Below the pieces are notes generated by a model. The model was not told where the DNA came from, did not search any database, and saw nothing but the letters and a program-made list of their open reading frames with translations. A stretch of 64,000 bases of DNA, taken from positions 55,126,803-55,190,802 of the forward strand of contig OY997588.1 of NCBI GenBank assembly GCA_963921825.1. The letters are read 5' to 3'. Each line of letters opens with the position of its first letter. Position 1 is the first letter of the stretch. This document shows, in pieces, positions 23,719-34,639 of the stretch. A program made the position numbers and the translations under genes. The stretch is from Erodium maritimum (lineage: Eukaryota; Streptophyta; Magnoliopsida; Geraniales; Geraniaceae).

Positions 23719-25141
23719 TTCAAGCCCAACACATCTCTAATACTCCGTCTCTTCATAGCCCGGGATCTATCGGTTTTACTTCTCCCAACCTTCCCAGTGG
23801 AAGTGCTCCGGCATTTGTGCCCCAACGGCTTACCTCTCCTGCCTCGAGGTGCTACATCGTAACTTTCCCCGCACGGCACACGCACACGCTCAGTTTCTCA
23901 ACAACTCTTAGAGGCGACTCACTCCAGACGCTAACGTTCACACACACGAATAGCACAACTTAGACGGTTCGGCAAAACTTCATTTTACTCAAAACAGTAA
24001 CAATAGTAGTACTAGTACAAACACCGCACCCTAGTGCATCACACAAAACCTACCACACCATCGCACAGAAGAACCCACAAGTCTCACAGTTCAATCACAG
24101 TCAAACAGTACAACACCCAGCATAACAGGCTTACACGTAGCCAAACAGTCCACAAAAAACACAAGCAGCATGAAAACTCACAGTCTCAACCGTACTCATT
24201 AACACGGGTTGTAAAAACTTATTCTCGTAGCAAAATAATACATGTGGATATCATCTCGTTACAACTCGGTTCAGGCGTCCCCGAACTACGTTGTAACCAA
24301 CCGATATCCCCACTATCATGATTTGCTGCAGTCAAATCATAATAGGACATACATTCCAATTTACCATAAAATTTCGGCATGTTCCATTTGAAAACTTGGT
24401 CAACCAATCGCGCACACGGAACAAACAGTTTACAATTTAAACAACCCACAGCGAACACTTTTGTAAGCAGTCCATCACACATTAATCACAACAAAACGAC
24501 ATACCAAATGTCAACCAGCAACAACTAACACACGACAACCCCTAACAACCCGAGCGTAAAACAAATTTACCAACCGCTTAAGCGGGACAACCAATTACGA
24601 ACTGCACGTAGCACCCAAACACAAAGTTAGCACTCAACAATTTATCTCAACTCACACATCGGGTCTCGGTAATCTCACTGTTACCGCCCGGCTAAGTTCA
24701 CGCTTGGAAAACGGTTAAACTCAAACAATAACCACAAACCCCACAAGTCCAGTCAAACATCCACGGCACTTAGGCCGAACGTTTCACCAATCAATCAACG
24801 GCCAACCAAGGCGGCAACCCACATATCAATTAATCAACCAACGCGTCATAACCGGCCTGAGCATCGCTCGTTGAGCACCCTCGATATCAACCAATCGGCA
24901 TCACGGATCCACTGAGGTGTACAACACACGACGATAAAGGTTCAAATCAAATACGGTAAAACTTAAACAACACACTTAACAAACGTGGCTCTTGTCGTTT
25001 CGACTCTATGCACAGGATATTTCCGACTCGCGTCACTGAGCACTACGACTTGAACCACCTAACTCTACCCACCTAATTGACGTACGGTCCGAGGTTTGAA
25101 AAAAAGTCCTTTCAAATTGAAACCAGGCTCTGATACCAAAT
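23719..25141 (-). mobile_element. Gypsy internal region, left copy
   Basis: It matches 29715-30526 closely, except that it keeps about 603 bp (24099-24701) that the other copy has lost. An open frame beginning at 23885 has a basic start containing P-R-G-R-R-G-K-P-L-G, consistent with the start of a gag gene, but it soon runs into LTR stub and LINE sequence. The rest is leader. No protease, reverse transcriptase or integrase remains. Confidence 0.7.
25123..25138 (-). other. Primer-binding site (initiator tRNA-Met type)
   Basis: On the minus strand TGGTATCAGAGCCTGG lies three bases inside the LTR end at 25142. This is the classic plant gypsy primer site complementary to the 3' end of initiator tRNA-Met. 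Confidence 0.88.
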
Positions 25142-27692
25142 TGTCACGCCCCAAATCCGGTATTGACCAGACCCGAGACATGACTTAGCGAATTTAAATA
25201 AAAACAAATTAAAAACAATTAATATCTGAAAAGGATAGATAAGATAATTGTTTAACAGTTCGAAACCCTGACTCACAACTCAGTCAAATACAATAAATCA
25301 AGAATAAAGGTACGTCTCTACGAACATAAATAAGGATAAATCTGGACCCTCCCTAGCCCCATGCTCCGCGATGTCCTCTACTCCAAGTCAAAGTTAAAAC
25401 CTGTAGAAAACACGGTAAGGGGTGAGCTTGACGCTCAGTAGGGAAAAACCATAAAAACTTCCTCATTTCGGATTTACCATAAATGCTATTCCACAACTTA
25501 AATCACATTAAAAAGTTTGATGTAATGGTGCGACACTTAAACCAAATTTAAAGACAAAACCCCTTTTAAACCTGATACTCAACGATCCAACCATACCAAC
25601 TTTAACTCAATCACCTACCATTGAACCAGGCACACAACGAAGAGAACAAAACAATTAAGACACCTAAGTACGCTTCCGAACTAAATTTTAACGATTAAAA
25701 GGAGAAAACAACAACGAGAACCTGTAACCAAAAACTAAACAACCTTCACTCACTCGGCCACAAACTATCCCAAAATCCTCGTTCTAAACCCCTTCACGAC
25801 CGACTCACGGTTAACCACAAAGACGACGCTTTAACTTACCCGGAAGCTACCCACACACAAGCTCAACATCAACAATCCAAATCAAATCATTCGCAGTCAC
25901 ACACAATTTCATAACAAGAAAAACAAGGCCCAACCTCTTCGTGGAACAACCTCATCGCGGGACACAGGCCCAGCCTCTTCGCGGAACAACCTCATTGCGG
26001 AACACAGGCCCCGCCTCTTCGCGGAACAACCTCATCGCGGAACACAGGCCCAGCCTCTTCGCGGAACAACCTCATCGCGGAAAAAAGGCCCAACCTCTTC
26101 GCGAAACACAGGCCCAACCTCTTCGCGGAACAACCTCATCGCGGAACACAGGCCCAGCCTCTTCGCAGAACAACCTCATCGCGGAACACAACGTTTTACC
26201 GAAAGCTAGTCGCTTCTAGTGAAGCTTTATTGACTAGGGACCCATCGAGTGTGATCCATCTCGATCTATGGTTCTATTCGCATGGTGGGCATAGATCAGA
26301 AATCACATCGATATATTACTCCAACACATAAGTAATAGAAAGCCGCTTTAATCTTATTGCTAATGATGATATATACATTTGGACATTTATGATTGAACTA
26401 CGGGCACTAAGACTAACACTGACGTCCGGGCCTACCTCCGGTCTTCTCCGTGCTCGGGGTAAAGGCCTGGTTTTAACACAAAAGGGACCGTCATCAGTCC
26501 CGATCCAACTTGTAACGGTCCTCAAATTAATAAATTAAGTTCAAAAGTTCGTTGTCCAAACGTCTTTTAGAAGTCCGATAAGTCCTTTGTATTTTATCGG
26601 GTTTTAGTCCTCGAAATTATCTGATTTTAAGCCAATTTATTTATTAATTAAAATAGTTAAGCTGGTTTGACCCGGATCCGACCTGGATCCGCGAACTAGA
26701 CCCGGATCCAGACCCAAACCCGACCGGACCCGGCTCCAGACCCGAAACCGAAGTCCAAACCCGGCCTGACCCGAAACCGAGACAAACGGGCTTGGACATA
26801 TCCCGACTCGGCTCAGCCTGGGCCGGTACTTGGGCTGGCCCGTCCCAAGGCCCACTTCGATCTGCCCGGCCCAAGCCCACGCAGTCCTAACCAGCCCAAG
26901 GCCCGGGTGCAAACGAGGCTAGGGTTCTGCTCCTCCGTCCGCGGCGGCGCCGACAGGAAGTGTGGAGAGAGAACGACCGGTTAAAGGTGATCTCACGGAG
27001 GTCCGGTGACGGCACTGACGACGAGAACTCACCGGAACCGACGACCCTCGAGTACTCTCGCTCGGTTCGTTCCTTCTCCGGTGGCGAGGCGACGCCGGCG
27101 TGCTAGATCTAGAGTGGCACGGGGCAACCACGACGTCCTCGCGAGCTCGGGCACCCCCTCCCGTCTCGAGATCGGCTTAACTCGACACAAGAGGGTGGCG
27201 GTCGTCTGAATCGTGCTCGGGAAGTGAAGGCGGCGACGCGTTTCAGCTCGTTGATTCCGTCCTTCTTCGTCGGCGAGTTCGACTCGTGCTCGGGGACGGG
27301 CGAGGTGGAGATATGAGGGAAGAGATCAGAGAGGGGGCGGGAGAGGAACGACAACTTCTGGGTGGGTGAACGGCGGCGAGGGCAAGGTCTCGAGAGGGAG
27401 ACGCGAGGGGAAGGAGATGAGCTCTCGGGAAGCGTGCGGCAAAACTGAAGAGGAAGAGGCAGCTTCTAGGGTTAGAGGAAACGCGAGCTGGGCTTGGGCC
27501 TGACACAATGCTGATGGGTTGCGCGAGTCTGGCTGGCCCAGTCAGCCTGACCCAGTAACTTCTTTTCCCCTTTTTTTGAATTCCTTTTCTTTTCTTTTCT
27601 GTTTCTTTTACATTCGATCCAAAAATTTAATTCGTTCTCCAACCTTCGACGCTCCAAACAAAAATCAAAACTTAAAATTTCAGGTCTTTACA
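25142..27692 (-). repeat. Complete gypsy LTR, 2551 bp
   Basis: On the minus strand it begins TGTAAAGACC and ends GGGGCGTGACA, with TG...CA borders, a PBS directly after it and a polypurine tract directly before it. The left 536 bp match 30527-31062 well. It holds a 40-bp tandem array (25927-26190), a GC-rich region with repeated acccgg motifs (26660-26910) and a GC-rich part at 26930-27500. Overlapping open frames inside it are compositional. Confidence 0.85.
25927..26190. repeat. 40-bp tandem array inside the LTR, about six copies
   Basis: The unit is about 40 bp and built from ggcccagcctcttcgcgga followed by acaacctcatcgcggaacac. One copy is shortened near 26085-26110. The repeats are adjacent, without spacers, so this is a minisatellite. 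Confidence 0.9.
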
Positions 27693-27712
27693 GTCTACCC
27701 CCCTTAAAAGAA
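27693..27712 (-). other. Polypurine tract of the gypsy element
   Basis: On the minus strand CTTTTAAGGGGGGTAGAC directly precedes the LTR start TGTAAAGACC. The purine run next to the LTR is the second-strand priming site, shifted by a few bases. Confidence 0.7.
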
Positions 27713-28473
27713 TTTCGTCCCCTAAATTTAAAACGAACGCACTTCACTGGACCCTGACCCAGGAAACGTCTTATTAACACTTCCAGTCCATTAACCCTCA
27801 TGCACACGGAAAAACTTAAACCAGTTAGTTGATACCAGAATCCTCCGTCGGTAGAGACGTCGCACCGACACACGCAGCTTGGTTGAGATATCTTATATCG
27901 GAACCGTCCGTCGGTATAGGTATCATGCCGGACCAATTCTCACTTAGTACTTAGAGCGGATCCAACACACATACCCTTCTCCTCATTATGACGATACTCC
28001 ACAAGCGGTGACATATAGTCACGATCAAACATCGAAGTTTACCCAACTAGGGATTTCACGCTTACCGTTGACGCTAGCTCACAATTGCCAATCGAATCCA
28101 TTTAAAAGTTGTTCCACCCAAAGTACCATGAAATGTAAGGCATTACAAATACCATTTCCTCAGGGACCGAATGACCCTGGATACCTTGCGCGTGCCTCGT
28201 CCTTGCGCTTCCACGTCGACTCTGCGCGGTTCTTAATCGTTCACGATCCACGCGACCCTTCACTCGCCTCTCGAACCACTCGGAACCACAAGGATCAACG
28301 TTTAGTTCCCAACTGTGCCCCGCTTGGGCCGCTGACCCGAACCACCAACATTGCTTCGTACGGTGCCATAATGTTACTGGCCTGAAAGCGTGGTGGTAGT
28401 CGCATTCGGCTAACTATTTCCGGACTTCAGCAAAATGTGTTCTTACTTCTACTGTACTCTCGTAGGGGTCGTA

Positions 28474-28680
28474 CTAGTTCCCGCTGAACACTGGCGTTCG
28501 GCCTTTACCTCGTGACACCAAAAAGATTACTAAGAACAGGGCGGTCAAACGAGCCTTCAGTTTGAAAAAGGAGTGCTCACACTCAACAGTCCATACAATT
28601 TCCGCTCCCTTGCGTGTCAAGGCAGTCATTGTAGTCAACCCGGATCCAAAACCCCAAGTCAAATCACCAATCACTACCAC
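28474..28680 (-). pseudogene. Gypsy reverse transcriptase/RNase H fragment
   Basis: The reading contains M-T-A-L-T-R-K-G-A-E-x-V-W-T and C-E-x-S-F-x-x-L-K-A-R-L-T, which is the connection between reverse transcriptase and RNase H in plant Ty3/gypsy polyproteins. Only about 68 residues are open. Confidence 0.75.
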
Positions 28681-30507
28681 CTAAGGTATCCCAAAACAGT
28701 GTGCCCGCTTCCCATAGATCGGTTCGCTCAAATTGTACCAAAAACATCAACTGTCTAGGGGTCTTCCCGGGACACACACATCGGAGCAAAACTCAAAACA
28801 CACATACCGGACCGGCATACACCTCGGCCGGGTATCTTCCCGTCACTCGGGGTATGATTCACAACACACAACACCACACAAACTACACCACGGCGACCAC
28901 AACAACCCAAGAAGCTTATCGTCACAACTTACCAAGAATACCTCATCGGTCTAGATATCCCATACCGAAATCCTTCATCGGTATATGTATCTTGCCGGTC
29001 TCAACAAGTCATACGGTTATAGTCCAGCCCAAGAAAACCACAAAGAACGGTCGACCACTATAATCTCAAACGTAAAGCTTACACTTGTCAACCACTTCAC
29101 CCGTAATCGGGGTGTTAAGACACAAGGATTGCCTCGAGGCTTTACTCTGAAGCCCAAACTTCTCAGCACGGGCAGAAGAAAACGGAAGAGTGCGATGCCT
29201 GTGGGTTATGGGTCCACCACGCTTCCGCTGCGCCACTCTGATCTCACCGTCACCCGACCATCTTCCCTGACCGGTCTATCGGTTTACTGGTACTGTTGCG
29301 GCCCTCCGCCGCTCGGCACTCGTATCCGATGTCCCGGATGCCGACAGTGTGAAATCACTGGCCCCCGTTCTAAATGTGACGAAAAATACTAATGTTCCTC
29401 ATCCTGTCTGCTTCAAGCCGTCAGAAGGAGCCTGTGGCCGGGAGTGCTCTGCGGTTCTTCGTCCCCTCGGTTCTCGAGTCTCGTACGGTCTCATAACACT
29501 GCTTGGTCGTTGCCGAGTCTTACGGCTCTCGTGGTCTTTCTGCGACCTCGTTCCACGGTTGTTGTCGTATCCACTAACTCAGACTACATCTGAGTCATCA
29601 GGGTGAGAACTCGATTCAAACTCTGGGCTTGGGCCTTCTCTCGAACCTCTAGCATCGGTTCGCCTCACCTGCCACCAAAACTGGTACAAATGGCCCACGC
29701 CGTAACTCTGGCCTCGTACCTCATCTCTAATGCTCCGTCTCTTCACAGCCCGGCATCTGTCGGTGTTGCTTCTCCCAACCTTCCCAGTGGAAGTTCTCCG
29801 ACATTTGTACCCCAACGGCTTACCTCTCCTGCCTCGAGGTGCTATGTCGTAACTTTCCCCGCACGGTACACGCACACGCTGAGTTTCTCAACAACTCTTA
29901 GAGGCGACTCACTCCAGACGCTAACGTTCACACACACGAACAACACAACTTAAACGGTTTAGCAAAACTTCAGTTTACTCAAAACAATAACAATAGTAGT
30001 ACTAATACAAACATCGCACCCTAGTGCGTCACACAAAACCTACCACACCATCGCACAGAAGAACCCACAAGTCTCACAGTTCAATCACGCTTGGAAAATG
30101 GTTCAACTCAAACAATAACCACAAACCCCACAAGTCCAGTCAAACATCCACGACACTTAGGCCGAACGTTTCACCAATCAATCAATGGCCAACCAAGGCG
30201 GAAACCCACATATCAATTAATCAACCAATGGTCATAACCGGCCTGAGCATCGCTCGTTGACCACCCTCGATCTAAACCAATCGACATCACGGATCCACTG
30301 AGGTGTACAACACACGACGATTAAGGTTCAAATCAAATACGGTAAAACTTAAACAACACACTTAACAAACGAGGCTCTTGTCGTTTCGACTCCACGCACC
30401 AGATATTTCCGACTCGCGTCACTGAGCACTATGACTTGAACCACCTAACTCTACCCACCTAATTGACGTACGGTCCGAGGTTTGAAAAAAATCCTTTCAA
30501 ATTGAAG

Positions 30508-30523
30508 CCAGGCTCTGATACCA
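30508..30523 (-). other. Primer-binding site, second copy
   Basis: The minus strand reads TGGTATCAGAGCCTGG, three bases inside the LTR end at 30527, as at 25123. Confidence 0.85.
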
Positions 30524-30526
30524 AAT

Positions 30527-31062
30527 TGTCATGCCCCAAATCCGGTATTGACCGGACCCGAGACGTGACTTAGCGAATTTAAATAAAAACAAATTAAAAA
30601 CAATTAACATCTGAAAAGGATAGATAAAATAATTGTTTAGCAGTTCGAAACCCTGACTCACAACTCAGTCAAATACAATAAACCAAGAATAAAGGTACGT
30701 CTCTACGAACATAAATAAGGATAAACCCGAACCCTCGCTAGCCCCATGCTCCGCGATGTCCTCTACTCCAAGTCAAAGTTAAAACCTGTAGAAAACACGG
30801 TAAGGGGTGAGCTTGACGCTCAGTAGGGAAAACCCATAAAAACTTCCTCATTTCGGATTTACCATAAATGCTATTCCACAATTTAAATCACATTAAAAAG
30901 TTTGATGTAACGGTGCGACACTTAAACCAAATTTAAATACAAAACCCCTTTTAAACCTGATACTCAACGATCCAACCATGCCAACTTTAACTCAATCAGC
31001 AACCATTGAACCAGGCACACAACGAAGAGAACAAACCAATTAAGACACCTAAGTACGCTTCC
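30527..31062 (-). repeat. Truncated gypsy LTR (536 bp of about 2.55 kb)
   Basis: It matches 25142-25677 at high identity and then stops abruptly at cgcttcc. The following bases 31063-31099 match internal sequence 28001-28036 instead, which shows a rearrangement at this edge. Confidence 0.85.
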
Positions 31063-31099
31063 AACAAGCGGTGACATACAGTCACGATCAAACATCGAG
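31063..31099. repeat. Gypsy internal fragment fused to the truncated LTR
   Basis: The sequence acaagcggtgacata...gtcacgatcaaacatcga matches 28001-28036 with about one mismatch. It sits where the LTR should continue. Confidence 0.7.
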
Positions 31100-31835
31100 G
31101 TGGACCGAGTACCGTCCACACTGGGATGAGAGATCTAGGTTAAAGAATGGGAAGTCTGCGAATAAAGGCGGTGATTGTACCCAAGGTTCTAAAAATCGCT
31201 AGGCGCTAGTCGGGCGGCTAGAGCTTTTTGGGGATTAATCGGGGATGAATTGGGGAATTAATTGAGTCGGCCAACAACAAAATGGGGCCTAGGCAAGCGC
31301 CTAGACGGGACCTAGTCGGGATTTTTAGAACACTGATTGTACCTCCCTTGGAGGCTTGTGGACTAGAGACAAATTTGCCTAGGCTCTAGCAGACAAGGTC
31401 CTTAACACACGACCATTCTTCTAGAAGACCCTTGTGAACTGGTTGGAGGATCTACGGGAGCTCAAAAATGTGGAAGCCAGACCACTAGAGGAAGGGGTAG
31501 TAGCCTTCTTTTTCAAGACGGCCAGAGAACGTGCTCGGGTATTAGTATGGGAACCTTGGGCGTTCAGGAACTCACTCGTCTTATTTGTGGATCTTTGACC
31601 CCACATGCGACCTAGGGACATGCTATTCACACATTTCTCAGTTTGGGCTTGCATTTCAAACCTCCTAGTAGGACCGTGGAACAGAGGCGTGGGTTTTCGA
31701 ATGGGAGGAGCACTGGGAGTTTGTCTTGTAGTTGATGATGATGCAGATGACATGTGTTGGGGGACTTTATGCGTATCCGGATTCGGGTGGACATTCGGGT
31801 CCCTCTCCAAAGTCAATTGTGGTTTAGTTTCAAAT
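31100..31835 (+). pseudogene. LINE ORF1 fragment (DUF4283-type), split by a MITE
   Basis: The translation after 31340 contains N-W-L-E-D-L, then E-G-V-V-A-F-F-F-K-T-A, R-V-L-V-W-E-P-W-A-F and H-F-S-V-W-A-x-I-S-N-L, motifs of plant LINE ORF1 proteins. It aligns with the ORF1 at 45875-46645, including V-G-x-W-N-x-x-V-G-F-R. There are in-frame stops. The stretch 31100-31181 continues the same protein once the 154-bp MITE is removed. The zinc-knuckle end and ORF2 are missing. Confidence 0.7.
31182..31335. mobile_element. hAT-type MITE, perfect 8-bp TSD
   Basis: The 154-bp element begins caaggttctaaaaatcgc and ends gggatttttagaacactg. It is flanked on both sides by attgtacc (31174-31181 and 31336-31343), a perfect 8-bp duplication that identifies a hAT-type insertion. 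It carries gattaatcgggga-type subterminal motifs. It interrupts a LINE ORF1 fragment. Confidence 0.9.
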
Positions 31836-31987
31836 TGAAAAATGCACTACCTTAAGTATTGGTCACACGATTCTATTAATAAAAATGGACAGAATATTCC
31901 ATTCTGTTAGTCATATGACCTCATGTATCACTTAATGGATGATAAAATGACGATTTTGTCCTTACTTATTTGACCCATATATATTTT

Positions 31988-34061
31988 AGGGCAAACTTCA
32001 CCTCACTACCCTAAAAATACTTCGGTTTCACCTCACTACCCTAACCAAACTTTGTTGCACCTCACTACACTAACAAAACTTTTAGTGTCAACTTAATACC
32101 TACCGTTAGTTTTCCATCCATTTTAGAAGGAAAATGGTCATGTGCTATTGACATTAATTTTTTTAAATTCTGTTTTTGCCTTTTAATTCCTTAAAACCCT
32201 TAACAACTTCTCTCTCTCATCAGTCATCACGGCTCCATCTCCCCCTTCCTCTCCAAATGCAAATCTAGAGCAAATCCCAGCTTCATCTCCTTCCCGAGTT
32301 TTCATCAGATATCTACCGGCTTCCGGCCACTGCCTCCGCCCCTCTTCATATCCTTCCCGAGTTCTCATTAGACGTCTATAGCCGACACCATAACTGACAT
32401 CTCACGAGCTCTAATCGGCCTCGGAGGCTAAGGAACCAAGTTTTGGGGAGGAGTCGATTTGGATTTGATCGTCTTGATGACTTCTTCGTTTTCCCCTTAT
32501 TGTTCAGATCTGATTTTCCATTTTCCCTTATTGTTAAGATCTGATTTTTCGTTTTCCCCTTATTGTTCAGATCTGATTTTTTGTTTTTCCCTTATTGTTC
32601 GGTTTTGGGTTTTACCCAGAGTTTGTTGTGGTGGTTATGATTCACCATTCTCGTGGTTTCTAATTATCTAGAACTTGGAAAGACAAACAATTCAGATTTG
32701 ACCTTATATGGGATGAAAAGAATGATACCCAGAGTAGGGGTGGGCATCGGTCGGTACCTGCCCAAAAACCCATATCCATTACCCAAACCGTGACTCCATG
32801 TTACCTAAATCTCGTACCCGTCGCCATCACCGGTCAGTGGTGGGGAAGTTGATAACCGGACAAGCTACCTACCGGGTGGTGACGGTTATAACCGGCCTAT
32901 AAGGCTTAATGGGTTTTATGTTGGGCCTTCACAATATACCCAAAAACACATTTTTACAAACCTACAACTAAACTTCACAAACCTGTATGTTTTCAACAAT
33001 TCAAACACAAAAATTCCTATAACAAATACCTCACATATTCATCGTTTTACAATAGACGACTTAAGATACCATTTTCAAGTTTATAACACAAACAATTCAA
33101 AAACGATAAATTTAGTTTGACTAAACTGCTATCAACTTATTACAACAAAAATTTCATTAAAGGTCTTCAAAAGATTCTTCGAATTGGTGTGGTGTGGTGT
33201 GGGTTACGAAGTTAGATGATAAGTTAGTATTTAGAGGGCCCGTGGGATATGTTAGGTTAAATAAAGAATGAGTCAGCTAAAATTATTTGGGCTTTAAGAC
33301 ATGGGGGATACTAAATAAATGGGCTCAATAAAACAAGGGGCCAACCCGTGTGAATTAAAAAAATCAGGCCTTATGAAATAAACAACCGGTCGGTCGGTTT
33401 TTTCTCGGTTTTGAAGATAAAAAACTGTACCCAACCCGAAAGCCACCGGTTTGGTATTTTTGTAACCGTGACCGTCGTCGGTGACACCGATCACGGTGAT
33501 GGGGACGGCCGGATACGATCGGTTTACGGTGACGGACGGATATTTGCCCAGCCCTAGCCTAGAGTGATGTTCAATCTGTACTTTGGTTTGGTTTCTGTAA
33601 GCAACAAGAGGAGGAGTTGGATGAGCTTAGTGCATGTGTGTCGAGGATTGGGTTGATTATGAAATATTTAGGAAATTTCAACAATAAATAAAAATAAAAA
33701 ATTTCTGATTTTTTAAATTGAAAACTGATTTTTTTTAAATAAAATCTGATTTTTAAAAAATAAAATCTGATTTTTAAAACAAAATTTGATTTTTAAAAAA
33801 TAAAATCTAAATTTTATAAAATAAATAAAAATAATTTTGGAAAATCAATGGCATGGGTTTGAAAATTTGAATGTTTGTGAGGGGTATTATGGACTTTTTA
33901 AGTGTATGGATGGAAAGATGGATGAAAAATAGACAGAAACTAACGGTAGGTACTAAACTGAAACTAAAACAAAAGTTAGGGTATTGAGGTGCAACAAAGT
34001 TTGGTTAGGGTAGTGACGTGAAATCCAAGTATTTTTTAGGGTAGTGAGGTGAAGTTTAGTC
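31988..34061. mobile_element. Mutator-like non-autonomous element with long TIRs
   Basis: Inverted repeats of about 130 bp sit at both ends, each carrying two to three subterminal copies of cacctcactaccctaa followed by ctaccgttagttt. An AT-rich flank (tatattt on both sides) hides the exact target duplication. The inside has a Ser/Pro-rich region at 32210-32450, a repeated ttattgttcagatctgat motif at 32490-32600, and a run of aaaaaataaaatctgattttt units at 33700-33800. Related to the element at 38753. No transposase is present. It is itself split by a hAT element. Confidence 0.7.
32735..33556. mobile_element. Non-autonomous hAT element nested in the Mutator-like element
   Basis: The ends are TAGGGGTGGGCATCGG and the inverse of TAGGGCTGGGCAAATATCC. 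Flanks are acccagag (32727-32734) and gcctagag (33557-33564), six of eight matching. The body is strongly similar to the element at 12335-12958, including gggccttcacaatata and cctcacatattcatcg. Confidence 0.8.
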
Positions 34062-34267
34062 TATATTTAATAAGGAATATTACCATTGTACCCTCGTTAT
34101 TGTTCCTTATAAAATGTATATAGGTCAAATAAGTAAGGGTAAAATCATCATTTTACCATCCATTAAGTGATACATGAGGTCATATGACTAATAGAACGGA
34201 ATATTCCTTCCATTTTTACTAACAGAATCGTGTAACCAGTACTTAAGATAATGCATTTGTCATTTTA

Positions 34268-34435
34268 AAAGATTGGATAGTGTAGTATTCGTGACCAATG
34301 ATTAAGAGTAAATGTTAATATTTAACCTTTATATTTATTGTTGAACATTTAGAATAAGTGTTACAAGAAAAATACATAAAACCTCACTTGGATGAGAAAT
34401 TGTGCATATAAATATGATGCGTGGTTGAGTCAATC
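34268..34435. other. AT-rich spacer, partly shared with 18743-18793
   Basis: No gene is present. The part at 34270-34325 is an inverted match to 18743-18793. Confidence 0.4.
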
Positions 34436-34625
34436 TCATGTGTAGCAGTGGTTCGGTGGTGATGTAGTATTAAAAACATTTGCCAGACCCAGGTTCGATT
34501 CTCCATTGTTGCATCATGCTTGTTGTGTAAGCGGTGATGAAAAGCATAATTGCTGGGGCAGGCTTTATTAAGAGTCTGTCTATATTATCTGCTAAATCAG
34601 ATATTCACTGTGCTGTGGTTCTGAG
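34436..34625 (+). mobile_element. tRNA-derived SINE-like repeat
   Basis: A tRNA-Gly-like head (gcagtggttcggtggt, then gacccaggttcgattctcc as box B) is followed by a non-tRNA body of about 110 bp. The head cannot fold as a proper tRNA. The layout resembles the SINE at 18420. It lies just upstream of the small-protein gene and could overlap its promoter. Confidence 0.45.
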
Positions 34626-34639
34626 CTTACACTTTTGCT

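Larger units (their letters stand above)
27693..30526 (-). mobile_element. Gypsy internal region, right copy (deleted and decayed)
   Basis: At 2.8 kb this is about half or less of a normal gypsy internal region. From the PBS it holds leader, a gag start (from the ATG near 29875, with A-P-R-G-R-R-G-K-P-L-G), then unrecognisable decayed sequence, then a reverse-transcriptase/RNase H fragment at 28680-28474, then a stretch to the polypurine tract. Relative to the left copy it lacks 603 bp, with TCAC at both deletion edges. Confidence 0.7.
23696..31062 (-). mobile_element. Rearranged Ty3/gypsy LTR retrotransposon complex
   Basis: Read on the minus strand the order is: truncated LTR (31062-30527), PBS, internal region (30526-27693), polypurine tract, complete LTR (27692-25142), PBS, short internal region (25141-23719), and a 23-bp LTR stub (23718-23696). 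The middle LTR is flanked by a PBS on one side and a polypurine tract on the other, so it serves as the 3' LTR of one copy and the 5' LTR of the next, a tandem produced by recombination. The internal regions are far too short and broken to be active. Gypsy identity comes from a reverse-transcriptase/RNase H fragment at 28680-28474. Confidence 0.8.
31836..34267. mobile_element. Outer long-inverted-repeat element of a three-layer nest
   Basis: Arms at about 31836-31987 and 34085-34267 are inverted copies of each other, sharing cacgattct, then gtcatatgacctcatgta, then tcacttaatggatg and cttacttatttgacc. Everything between them (31988-34061) is a second element. The arms total about 330 bp and contain no coding region, so the outer element was a MITE. 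Target duplications were not resolved. Confidence 0.7.

Noticed and set aside
25927-26190. Regular repeats that could be taken for a CRISPR array
   Set aside because: The units are directly adjacent without unique spacers, lie inside a plant LTR, and the window is eukaryotic.
27243-27506. GC-rich open frames in 26900-27500 as genes
   Set aside because: They lie inside the gypsy LTR, overlap on both strands and are Arg/Ser/Pro-rich through composition.
28985-29392. A 135-codon plus-strand frame with several Cys residues
   Set aside because: It is antisense to the decayed gypsy internal region; the Cys spacing does not form a known zinc finger.
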